Shown here: positions 25,956 through 32,635 of the stretch, piece by piece | Numbering within the stretch: position 1 is the first letter of the stretch | Layout: each line of letters opens with the position of its first letter | DNA from: Kribbella rubisoli | Lineage (GTDB): Bacteria; Actinomycetota; Actinomycetes; Propionibacteriales; Kribbellaceae | Length of the DNA: 64,000 bases | Reading direction: 5' to 3' | NCBI RefSeq assembly: GCF_004217145.1 | Contig: NZ_SHKR01000014.1 | Coordinates: forward strand, 186,001-250,000 | Made by a program: the position numbers and the translations under genes | Notes under the pieces: generated by a model | The model's input: the letters and a program-made list of their open reading frames with translations, nothing else | Databases searched by the model: none | Told to the model about the DNA's origin: nothing

Positions 25956-25985
25956 CGGCTCCGGGGGAGGGATCCCCCGGAGCCG
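25956..25985 (-). terminator. Terminator after the NlpC/P60 gene
   Basis: A perfect 13-bp stem (CGGCTCCGGGGGA / TCCCCCGGAGCCG) with a 4-base loop, 22 bases past the NlpC/P60 stop on the minus strand. It separates that gene from the gluzincin-M48-PimB' operon on the same strand. Confidence 0.85.
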
Positions 25986-26007
25986 CAGAGTATGTCAAGG
26001 GCGCAGG

Positions 26008-27063
26008 TCAGCCCGGGCGGACCGCGGAGTTGAACGGCATCTCGTCCATCGGGGCGATCTCGACGCTCTTGCCCGGACGCGGGGCATGCACGATCCGGCC
26101 GTTGCCGAGATACATCGCGACGTGGCTCACCGGGGAGTAGTAGAAGATCAGGTCGCCCGGCATCAGGTCGGACTTGCTGACCGGGCGGCCCTCACCGGTC
26201 TGCGCCTTCGACGAGTGCGACAGCGAGACGCCGGCCTTGCCCCAGGCGTACATCATCAGGCCGGAGCAGTCGTAGGAGCTGGGTCCGTCGGCGCCCCAGA
26301 CGTAGGGGTCGCCGAGCTGGGACAGCGCGGCGTTCACCGCGATCGCCGCACGGCCGCTGGCCGGCACGTTCGGCAGGTTCTCGTCTTCCCGGTCGCCGCC
26401 GCGGGTCGGGCGCTCGCCGCGCGCCTTCTCGGCGTCCTTGGCGTTCTCTTCCTCGATCCGCTTGCGGTCGGCGGCGCTGAGCTTGTCGAGCACCTTCTCC
26501 GCGTTGTCGAGGTTGGTCTGGAGCTGCTTCTTGAACGCGTCCTGCTTGGCCTGCACGGCCTGCAGGGAGGCCAGCTCGGTCTGCTCGCTGGCCTGCAGGT
26601 CGGTGAGCTTGCCCTGGGCGACCTGGTAGCGACGCAGCGCGGAGTTCTGCTGCCCGGCGAAGGCCTGGGCGGTGGAGGCCTGGCTGAGGAACTGGTCCGG
26701 GTTCGTCGACAGCAGCAGCTGCGCCGTCGTGGAGATGCCCGAGGTCTGGTAGCCGGCGACCGCGAGGGATCCGATCTGCCGCTTCACACCGTCGACCTGG
26801 CCCTGCTGCTTGGCGATCGCGGTCTCCAGCGCCTTCACCCTGGCACCGGAGGCGCTGATCTGCCCGCGGAGGTCGTTCGCCGACTCACCCGACACCTCGG
26901 CCTGGTGCTGCAGCTCGGCGACCTGCTTCTTCGCCTCCTCCAGCGTGGGCGCGGGGTCGGCGTTGGCCGCTCCCTGGATCAGGATCACTCCCGCAGCGAC
27001 AGCGGTGCTGGTGATGGCGGCGAGGGCGATTCCCTTGGTGCGGTTGATGCGTCCGATGGACAC
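26008..27063 (-). CDS. Secreted NlpC/P60 peptidoglycan endopeptidase (RipA-like)
   Basis: A 351-residue cell-wall hydrolase that probably cuts the peptide stem of peptidoglycan during cell separation. After a signal peptide (GIALAAITSTAVAAGVILIQGAANA) comes a long coiled coil (about 35-205), a charged linker, and an NlpC/P60 domain with catalytic Cys in SSYDCSGLMMYAWG, His in SHVAMYLG and a third polar residue in HAPRPG. The GTG at 27061-27063 is preferred over an upstream ATG (27150) because the extra 29 residues would fall in a structured leader and bury the signal peptide. Upstream lie MtrA-like repeats and a possible riboswitch. Confidence 0.9.
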   Translation of the reverse strand: MSIGRINRTKGIALAAITSTAVAAGVILIQGAANADPAPTLEEAKKQVAELQHQAEVSGESANDLRGQISASGARVKALETAIAKQQGQVDGVKRQIGSLAVAGYQTSGISTTAQLLLSTNPDQFLSQASTAQAFAGQQNSALRRYQVAQGKLTDLQASEQTELASLQAVQAKQDAFKKQLQTNLDNAEKVLDKLSAADRKRIEEENAKDAEKARGERPTRGGDREDENLPNVPASGRAAIAVNAALSQLGDPYVWGADGPSSYDCSGLMMYAWGKAGVSLSHSSKAQTGEGRPVSKSDLMPGDLIFYYSPVSHVAMYLGNGRIVHAPRPGKSVEIAPMDEMPFNSAVRPG

Positions 27064-27205
27064 AGCCCGGTCGGTCCCTTCCTCTGCTCGCGCCGTCCCC
27101 GTTGACCAGGCCCGCCACGGACGATCGGTCCGTAGGCTTCGCCGGATCACTCCCTCGGCTTGCCGCTGCCCGGTCGGCCGGAGCGGCCGACACCCTGAGG
27201 CAACG
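27064..27205 (-). ncRNA. Structured 5' leader of the NlpC/P60 gene, possible c-di-AMP (ydaO) riboswitch
   Basis: About 140 bases between the likely start of transcription and the GTG. Visible stems: GCCGCT...AGCGGC around a second GGCC/CCGG pairing, and ACGGAC-cgatc-GTCCGT. Conserved-looking single-stranded blocks are GGGAGTGATCCGGCGAAGCC and AACGGGGACGGCG; AGAGGAAGGGACC near the 3' end holds the ribosome site. In actinomycetes, genes for NlpC/P60 and resuscitation factors are the usual targets of c-di-AMP riboswitches. I could not match the full consensus by eye, so the class is tentative. Confidence 0.45.
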
Positions 27206-27209
27206 AGAC

Positions 27210-27235
27210 GTAACAGTAGTGACCGTTTCGTGACC
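27210..27235 (-). promoter_or_regulatory. MtrA-like direct repeats and -10 of the NlpC/P60 promoter
   Basis: On the minus strand GGTCAC (27235-27230) and GGTCAC (27224-27219), an 11-base period, followed by GTTAC (27214-27210). Tandem GTCAC/GTTAC elements of this spacing are the binding pattern of the actinobacterial cell-envelope regulator MtrA, which controls NlpC/P60 and rpf genes. TACTGT (27218-27213) inside the array is a good -10. MtrA binding is inferred. Confidence 0.5.
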
Positions 27236-27278
27236 AGTGCAATTCGCCCCTCGGGTTTGATCCAAAATTAACGAAGGA

Positions 27279-27536
27279 TCATCCCGACCCAACGATCGTT
27301 TCGCCTTCGTCGGAAGGGTTTTGAGCAGCAGCATCCAGCTCGACACTGCTGACGGCGTGTACTAGGCGTAACGGTGGCACCAGGCCGGAATCGGCGAGGG
27401 CGTCCAGCGCGGCCAGCTCGTCGTCGTCGATCCGCAGGCTCCCGGCCCGCTCGGCGGCGAATCCGAGCACGACCGTCACCACGCAGTCCTGGCAGCCCGG
27501 ACCCTTCATCACACAGGCGTCGCAGTCGATCAGCAC
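27279..27536 (-). CDS. Small cysteine-containing conserved-type protein
   Basis: An 85-residue protein beginning with a cysteine-rich segment, DCDACVMKGPGCQDCVV, which gives four Cys and could bind zinc or an Fe-S cluster, followed by a mostly helical part (DDDELAALDALADSGLVPPLRL). The GTG at 27534-27536 is favoured because GGAG lies 8 bases upstream; an in-frame ATG at 27572 is an alternative. I recall similar short proteins in other actinomycetes but no function. Its promoter matches the PafBC damage-inducible pattern. Confidence 0.7.
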   Translation of the reverse strand: MLIDCDACVMKGPGCQDCVVTVVLGFAAERAGSLRIDDDELAALDALADSGLVPPLRLVHAVSSVELDAAAQNPSDEGETIVGSG

Positions 27537-27585
27537 AACATCCTCCAAGTGGGGAAGCACCCGGACTTGCATCCGGCTGAGAAGG

Positions 27586-27608
27586 ACGCTAGAGAACCCC
27601 GCCGACAA
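27586..27608 (-). promoter_or_regulatory. PafBC/RecA-NDp-type promoter of the small Cys protein
   Basis: On the minus strand TTGTCGGCG, eight bases, TAGCGT. This fits the LexA-independent DNA-damage promoter TTGTCRGTG-N8-TAnnnT with one mismatch (C for T in the eighth position). Transcription should begin near 27579, leaving a leader of about 43 bases with a GGAG ribosome site before the GTG. Confidence 0.65.
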
Positions 27609-27617
27609 TTTCTGTTG

Positions 27618-28925
27618 TCAGGTGCGAGCGATGCGTGAGATGAGGCTGGTCGCGGAGAGTGCGCGAGCGCCGAGTTTGATGATGCTTTCGGCAACTTCGC
27701 GGTCGGTCGACACGACCACGACCGGCCGGCCCGGAGGCTCGGCGCGAACCAGTTGCCGGATCACGTCATCGGCGATCACCCCGGCCGGGCTGAACCGCAC
27801 CCGCACCCCGCGCGGTGGATTCAGTTGCACAGGGCCCGACAATTCGGCGCCGTCGAAGACCACCGTGATCTCGACGCGACGTTGCGCGACCAACGCACCC
27901 AGCGCGGTGACGAGGCGCTGACGTTGCGAATGCAGCGGTGAGTTCGGCCATGCGGTCTTCGTCACGTTGTAGCCGTCGATGATCAGATGCACCTGCGGCA
28001 ACGCCAGCAGTTCGTCGAACAAGGCCGGGTCGTCCTCAGGCGCCGTACGTCCGACCGGAGCCGCTTCGGGCTCTGAGCCGGCCACTGTGTCGGCAGGGCG
28101 GAGCTCTCCCCCGGGCGGCAGGGCCAGCTCTCGCCGCAGTCCACTCGCTGCCTCTAGCACCGTATCGAGCAGCAGCCGGGTGCGTGTCGTCGCGAGCTCC
28201 CGCTCCTGTCCCGCCGTACGACGGGCCGCGTGCTCGACTGCTTCCAGCTCGGTGATCCGGGTCCGCAGCTTGCGCAGCTCCCGCTCAACTTCGGCGCGGG
28301 CGGCATCGACGCGTTCGTCGGCGGTCTCGGCCTCTTTGGTGCGTTGCTCGAGATCGGTCTGCAGACCGGTGATCTTCTGCCGTGCTTCGTTGAGCTTGCG
28401 GCGGAGCGTGACGTTCTCGGCCTTGAGCTCGTTGACCTGTTCACGAAGACGTTCGCGGACCTGACGAGTCTCGGTGCGGGCTTGGTCGAGCTGGTCGGCG
28501 AGCCGGTGCACGGCCTCGTCGTCGGCGCGCGGGTTCTCCACCGGGACCTGAGCGGCTGCTGCGATGTGCTGCTCCCAGTCGTCCGGGCGAAGCAGGTACG
28601 CAAGTGCGGCCACCTCGACCGGGTCGGCCGCCGGGACCGCGACGCCGTCGGCAACGGCGTCGCCGAGCTCCGGGTGCTCCCGCCGTACCTCGTAGGCCGT
28701 CAGCTTGCGGAAGTGTTCGTCGGTCTCGAGGATCGGACCGAGCACCGAGGCGGACAGCTTGGCCCGTTTCGCCGGCGCGAAGCTGGCGAACCGGCGCAGC
28801 GGTGCCGGGATGTCGGTTGCGGGGAGCTGACCGAGTGCGTGTGCGGCGAGGTTGAGGACGCGTTGCCGGACCGGTTCAGGCAAAGTCGTAGCGGCGGAGC
28901 TCGCGGCGGTGCCGGCCTCAGTCAC
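27618..28925 (-). CDS. NYN-domain (YacP-like) protein with coiled coil
   Basis: A 435-residue protein. Residues about 150-250 are a long coiled coil (DQARTETRQVRERLREQVNE and similar). The C-terminal NYN/PIN-like RNase domain has the acidic residues LIIDGYNVTKTAWP, VVFDGAE and VVVSTDREVAE, matching the YacP/Rae1 family of ribosome-associated or RNA-cleaving nucleases. The N-terminal helical region (PEPVRQRVLNLAAHALGQLP) is shared with actinobacterial homologues. GTG start. It is divergent from the exonuclease/GIY-YIG gene with 180 bases between. Nuclease activity is inferred from conserved Asp residues. Confidence 0.85.
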   Translation of the reverse strand: MTEAGTAASSAATTLPEPVRQRVLNLAAHALGQLPATDIPAPLRRFASFAPAKRAKLSASVLGPILETDEHFRKLTAYEVRREHPELGDAVADGVAVPAADPVEVAALAYLLRPDDWEQHIAAAAQVPVENPRADDEAVHRLADQLDQARTETRQVRERLREQVNELKAENVTLRRKLNEARQKITGLQTDLEQRTKEAETADERVDAARAEVERELRKLRTRITELEAVEHAARRTAGQERELATTRTRLLLDTVLEAASGLRRELALPPGGELRPADTVAGSEPEAAPVGRTAPEDDPALFDELLALPQVHLIIDGYNVTKTAWPNSPLHSQRQRLVTALGALVAQRRVEITVVFDGAELSGPVQLNPPRGVRVRFSPAGVIADDVIRQLVRAEPPGRPVVVVSTDREVAESIIKLGARALSATSLISRIART

Positions 28926-29075
28926 CGGTCCGCAGTCCGGCCGGAACGACTACCTGGCAGCTGCTGCTCCAGTGACGCAGACCACAGCGAACGGGCCTGT
29001 TGCCCTGATTCGCAGTGATCGCCTGTGTACGCATACAGAGAGCCTAGTCGACTCGCAGGCGTGTCACCTGCGGAA

Positions 29076-29098
29076 TTGTCGGTGGCGGCTCTTAGCGT
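29076..29098 (+). promoter_or_regulatory. PafBC/RecA-NDp-type promoter of the exonuclease/GIY-YIG gene
   Basis: TTGTCGGTG, eight bases (GCGGCTCT), TAGCGT: an exact match to TTGTCRGTG-N8-TAnnnT. The ATG at 29106 lies 7 bases beyond the -10, so the mRNA is expected to be leaderless. A damage-inducible promoter fits a DNA-repair product. Confidence 0.75.
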
Positions 29099-29105
29099 CG
29101 TGACC

Positions 29106-30899
29106 ATGACCAGCCCAGGGCGTGCACAGGCCGCGGATCCAGCGATGCCGATCCGCGGTGTGCAGCACAGCTTCGACGACCTGGGTACGCCGCTGCACGC
29201 CATCACGTTCTGCGTCGTCGACCTCGAGACGACGGGCAATCCACCCGGCGAGGGCGGCATCACCGAGATCGGCGCGGTGAAGGTGCGGGCCGGTGAGGTG
29301 GTCGGCGAGTTCCAGACGTTGGTCAACCCATCGGAGACGATCCCGCCGTTCATCGCCGTACTGACCGGCATCACGAACTCGATGGTTGCCACGTCACCGC
29401 GGATCGAGTCGGTGCTGCCGGCGTTCCTCGAGTTCGCCCACGGGTGCGTGATGGTCGCGCACAACGCGCCGTTCGACATGGGCTTCCTGAAACACGAGAG
29501 CCTCGTGCACGGATACGACTGGCCCGACTTCGCCGTCGTCGACACCGCACTGCTGGCGCGGCGAGTCATCACCCCGGACGAGGCGCCGAACTGCAAGCTC
29601 GGGACGCTGGCCAAACTGTTCCGCACCACGGTCACGCCGAACCACCGGGCACTGTCCGACGCGCGGGCGACCGTCGACGTGCTGCACGGGCTGTTCGAGC
29701 GGGTCGGGTCGTTGGGCGTGCAAACGTTGGAGGACCTGCAGACGTACTCGTCGCGGGTCGCGCCGGCCGTGCGGGCCAAGCGTCACCTCGCCGAGTCGTT
29801 GCCGCACGCACCGGGTGTGTACCTGTTCACCGACGACCGCGGCGAGGTGCTGTATGTCGGGAAGTCGAAGGACCTGCGCACCCGTGTCCGGTCGTACTTC
29901 ACCGCCTCGGAGACCCGCAACCGGATCGGCGAGATGGTCGGCATCGCGACCGGCGTCCGCGGCATCGAGTGCGGTACGCCGCTGGAGGCCGAGGTCCGTG
30001 AGCTGCGGCTGATCGGGGAGCACAAGCCGCGGTACAACCGGCGGTCGAAGTTCCCTGAGCGGCAGCATTGGCTGAAGGTCACCGTCGAGCCTTTTCCGCG
30101 CTTGTCGCTGGTCAAACAGGTGCGTGACGACGACGCCGGGTACCTCGGGCCGTTCAGTTCGCGGAAGACGGCCGAGCGGGCGATGGCCGCGCTGCACGAG
30201 GCGTTCCCGATCCGGCAGTGCACCGCGCGGATGTCGAAGCACCCTTCGTTGTCGCCGTGTGTGCTGGCGGAGATGGGTCGCTGCGTGGCGCCGTGCGACG
30301 GGCGGATCTCAATGGATTCGTACGGCGAGTTCGTGGCGGCGCTGCGGACTGCGCTGACCGTGGATCCAACGCCCGTGGTTGACGCGCTGGACCGGCGGAT
30401 CGATGTGTTGTCGGCGGACGAGCGGTTCGAGGATGCCGCCGTGCATCGGGATCGGTTGAGTGCGTTCGTGCGGAGCTCGGCGCGGATGCAGCGGATGGCG
30501 TCGGTGACCGGATGCGCGGAGATCTGTGCGGCCCGGCGGACCGAGGACGGCGGCTGGGAGCTGCATGTCATCCGGCGCGGTCGGCTCGCTGCGGCCGGGT
30601 TCACGCCACGCGGCACGGACCCGCGCCCGCATCTCGAGATGCTCAGGGCTTCCGCCGAGACCGTGCTGCCGGGGATCGGCCCGGTGGCGGCCGCGTCGCC
30701 GGAGGAGATCGAGCTGATCCTGCGCTGGCTCGAGCTCCCCGGTGTCCGCCTGGTCGAGATGGACGGCACCTGGACCTGCCCGGTCAGCGGCGCCGGCCGT
30801 CACCTCACCCGCCTCGACAACTCCCACTCCGACGCCCACCACCACCCCACCGAACGCCGCCGCCACCTCCGCCCGCTGGGTCCGGCTCGGGTGGGTTAG
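29106..30899 (+). CDS. DEDDh exonuclease fused to a UvrC/Cho-like GIY-YIG nuclease
   Basis: A 597-residue two-domain DNA repair protein. The N-terminus (about 30-200) is a DnaQ-like 3'-5' exonuclease: FCVVDLETTG, VAHNAPFDMGFL and HRALSDARAT (the DEDDh His and Asp). The middle (about 235-330) is a GIY-YIG domain, PGVYLFTDDRGEVLYVGKSK, then a Cys cluster CTARMSKHPSLSPCVLAEMG followed by RCVAPC, as in UvrC and Cho. UvrC's second (RNase H-like) nuclease and HhH domains are absent. Such fusions are known in actinomycetes and may repair UvrABC-type lesions. ATG at 29106 is chosen from the promoter position; the 3' end overlaps the SnoaL gene by 4 bases. Confidence 0.9.
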   Translation: MTSPGRAQAADPAMPIRGVQHSFDDLGTPLHAITFCVVDLETTGNPPGEGGITEIGAVKVRAGEVVGEFQTLVNPSETIPPFIAVLTGITNSMVATSPRIESVLPAFLEFAHGCVMVAHNAPFDMGFLKHESLVHGYDWPDFAVVDTALLARRVITPDEAPNCKLGTLAKLFRTTVTPNHRALSDARATVDVLHGLFERVGSLGVQTLEDLQTYSSRVAPAVRAKRHLAESLPHAPGVYLFTDDRGEVLYVGKSKDLRTRVRSYFTASETRNRIGEMVGIATGVRGIECGTPLEAEVRELRLIGEHKPRYNRRSKFPERQHWLKVTVEPFPRLSLVKQVRDDDAGYLGPFSSRKTAERAMAALHEAFPIRQCTARMSKHPSLSPCVLAEMGRCVAPCDGRISMDSYGEFVAALRTALTVDPTPVVDALDRRIDVLSADERFEDAAVHRDRLSAFVRSSARMQRMASVTGCAEICAARRTEDGGWELHVIRRGRLAAAGFTPRGTDPRPHLEMLRASAETVLPGIGPVAAASPEEIELILRWLELPGVRLVEMDGTWTCPVSGAGRHLTRLDNSHSDAHHHPTERRRHLRPLGPARVG

Positions 30900-31306
30900 A
30901 CCTCGATGAACTGGTAGTCGGTGAGGATTCGGCCGTCGGGTGCGAGCAGGAGGAGATCGATGCCGATGGCAAGGGCCTCTCCCCCGCCGGCCGGGACCAT
31001 CGCCCAGCGGAGCTTCACCAGGTCGCGGAGGGCGGCCGGCTCGCCGTGCGGCACGAACTCGTACTGACCGGGCGCCACGAACTCGTCGTACGCGCGGGTG
31101 ACCCGACGTACGAGCTCTTCGTGGCCGCGGGCTTCCAGGTTTGCGGTGACGCCGATCTCGGTCGCGCGCTTGGCGATGTCCTCGGGCGGCTCGAGGAGGT
31201 GTAGGCCGTCCTCCGTCCACAGCTCCTCGATCGCCTTGCGGCGGGCGTCGGCGTCGGGCTCGTTCCAGACTGCTACATAGCGGTTTGCGAGGTCTTTGCT
31301 GTTCAT
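30896..31306 (-). CDS. SnoaL-like/NTF2-fold protein
   Basis: A 136-residue NTF2-fold protein: NRYVAVWNEPDADARRKAIEELWTEDGLHLLEP in parts, then the beta sheet GQYEFVPHG, DLVKLRWAMVP and GRILTDYQFIEV. This fold holds small-molecule isomerases, hydrolases and ligand-binding proteins; no catalytic residue is evident. It is divergent from an XRE-type regulator with an 84-base spacer, so it is the probable target of that regulator. It converges on the exonuclease gene with overlapping stop codons. Confidence 0.85.
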   Translation of the reverse strand: MNSKDLANRYVAVWNEPDADARRKAIEELWTEDGLHLLEPPEDIAKRATEIGVTANLEARGHEELVRRVTRAYDEFVAPGQYEFVPHGEPAALRDLVKLRWAMVPAGGGEALAIGIDLLLLAPDGRILTDYQFIEV

Positions 31307-31336
31307 GGGTACGACCTTGCCGGGCGTGGGTGTAGG

Positions 31337-31384
31337 CCGACAATTCCCTGCCGGGTATGGATTGTCGGTGGCGTGCGTTAGAAC
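31337..31384 (+). promoter_or_regulatory. PafBC-type promoter of the XRE gene with overlapping inverted repeat
   Basis: TTGTCGGTG (31362-31370), eight bases, TAGAAC (31379-31384); the ATG at 31391 is 6 bases further, so the transcript should be leaderless. The first element overlaps the right half of a perfect 8-bp inverted repeat CCGACAAT (31337-31344) / ATTGTCGG (31361-31368), arms 16 bases apart. The repeat may be an operator for the XRE protein, or two PafBC half-sites in opposite orientation; the left half lacks a matching -10. Confidence 0.6.
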
Positions 31385-31390
31385 TGGCGC

Positions 31391-32182
31391 ATGACATCAG
31401 AGCTGTCCGCGGACCTGCGGTCGTGGCGGACCCGACGACGAGTGAGCCAGCTCGAGCTGGCCATCCGTGCCGGGACGACGCAGCGGCATGTCAGCTTCAT
31501 CGAGAGCGGTCGATCGTCGCCGGGGCGGGACATGATCATCCGGCTCGCCGAGTCGCTCCAGGTGCCGCTGCGCGAGCGCAACCAGCTGCTCGTCGCCGGT
31601 GGCTACGCGCCGGCGTACGACGAGACGCCGTACGGCGCGCCTGGCCTTGGCGCAATCCGCACCGCGCTGGAGGCGATCCTCGAGGGGCATCGCCCGTATC
31701 CGGCAGTCGTCGTCGACCGCAGCGGCGATCTGGTCCTCGCCAACCGCGCCTTCCACGCCCTCACCGCCGACGTGGAAGATCGCCTGTTGACGGGGCCTAT
31801 CAACATCCCCCGGCTCCTGCTGGACCCGGGCGGCCTCGCTCCCCGAATCGTCAACTTCGCCCAATGGTCCTGGCACGTCATCGACGCGCTGACCCGCGAG
31901 GCCGCGCAGAACCCGTCGCCCGGGTCCGTCGCCCTCATCCACGAGCTCACCGCCCTGGTCCCACCCCGGCCGGCGCCCGACCACCTGGGTCTCGCCGTAC
32001 CGCTCCACCTCCGCTCCCCGCACGGTGACCTACACCTCATCACCACGCTGACCAGGTTCGGTACGGCGATCGACGTGACCGTGTCGGAACTGCGGATGGA
32101 GGCGTTCCTGCCCGCGGACGAACCGACGTCGAGGGCGTTGCGGGGCCTCGACCACACTATGATTCAGCCGGTTGAAGTGTGA
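31391..32182 (+). CDS. XRE-family regulator with MmyB-like ligand-binding domain
   Basis: A 263-residue regulator. Residues 7-60 form an HTH_XRE domain: LRSWRTRRRVSQLELAIRAG, TTQRHVSFIESGRSSPGRDM, which is the strongly conserved actinobacterial MmyB-type motif. The rest matches the MmyB-like ligand-binding PAS-type domain (VVVDRSGDLVLANRAFHALT). Related proteins usually sit next to an oxidoreductase or SnoaL gene and repress it. The promoter looks damage-inducible, which is unusual for this family. A RAM-domain gene follows after 19 bases. Confidence 0.9.
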   Translation: MTSELSADLRSWRTRRRVSQLELAIRAGTTQRHVSFIESGRSSPGRDMIIRLAESLQVPLRERNQLLVAGGYAPAYDETPYGAPGLGAIRTALEAILEGHRPYPAVVVDRSGDLVLANRAFHALTADVEDRLLTGPINIPRLLLDPGGLAPRIVNFAQWSWHVIDALTREAAQNPSPGSVALIHELTALVPPRPAPDHLGLAVPLHLRSPHGDLHLITTLTRFGTAIDVTVSELRMEAFLPADEPTSRALRGLDHTMIQPVEV

Positions 32183-32201
32183 GCTCTGAGGAGAGGACGG
32201 C

Positions 32202-32489
32202 ATGGTCACCGCGATCGTGTTCATCAAGGCCGACGTCGCACGGATCCCGGAGGTCGCCGAGCAGGTGGCGGCGATCGAGGGCGTCAGCGAGGTGTACTCC
32301 GTCACCGGCGGACTCGACCTGATCGCGCTCGTCCGGGTCGCGCGGCACGACGACCTGGCCACGGTCATCCCCGAGCACGTCAACCGGGTGCCCGGCGTCG
32401 TCAGCACCGAGACGCATATCGCGTTCCGCGCGTACTCCAGCCACGACCTGGAGGCGGCCTTCAGCCTCGGCGAAGAGAACGGTGTCTGA
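32202..32489 (+). CDS. Stand-alone Lrp/AsnC ligand-binding (RAM) domain protein
   Basis: A 95-residue protein equal to the C-terminal RAM domain of Lrp/AsnC regulators, lacking the HTH: VTAIVFIKADVARIPEVAEQVAAI, VYSVTGGLDLIALVRV and STETHIAFRAYS. Stand-alone RAM proteins bind amino acids and oligomerise. In many actinomycetes one lies beside the trpD-ctaE-qcr region, as here. GAGGAGAGG precedes the ATG. Confidence 0.9.
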   Translation: MVTAIVFIKADVARIPEVAEQVAAIEGVSEVYSVTGGLDLIALVRVARHDDLATVIPEHVNRVPGVVSTETHIAFRAYSSHDLEAAFSLGEENGV

Positions 32490-32539
32490 CCACCGCTCTG
32501 ATCGACCAGACTGACACGAGCTGAAGTTACGGTGAACAC

Positions 32540-32635
32540 ATGAACGTCCGGGGCCAGTTCCGTGCCGACAACGGCGTACTTCGTGGGTTCCCGCGTCCTG
32601 CGTTTGCGGCGACCGCCGAGCGAGGACGCGGATGA
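32540..32635 (+). CDS. Possible 31-codon leaderless upstream ORF coupled to the DUF2510 gene
   Basis: ATG at 32540 lies 6 bases after TACGGT (32528-32533), a TAnnnT -10, so it would be at the 5' end of the mRNA. The 31-residue product (begins MNVRGQFRADNGV, ends AERGRG) is basic and unlike any family I know. Its TGA overlaps the ATG of the next gene (ATGA at 32632-32635), so it may serve mainly to deliver ribosomes to that gene. Confidence 0.45.
   Translation: MNVRGQFRADNGVLRGFPRPAFAATAERGRG

Noticed and set aside
28926..29075. LexA box in the NYN-exonuclease spacer
   Set aside because: CTGTGTACGCATACAG is only a partial palindrome and lacks the actinobacterial GAAC-N4-GTTC core.
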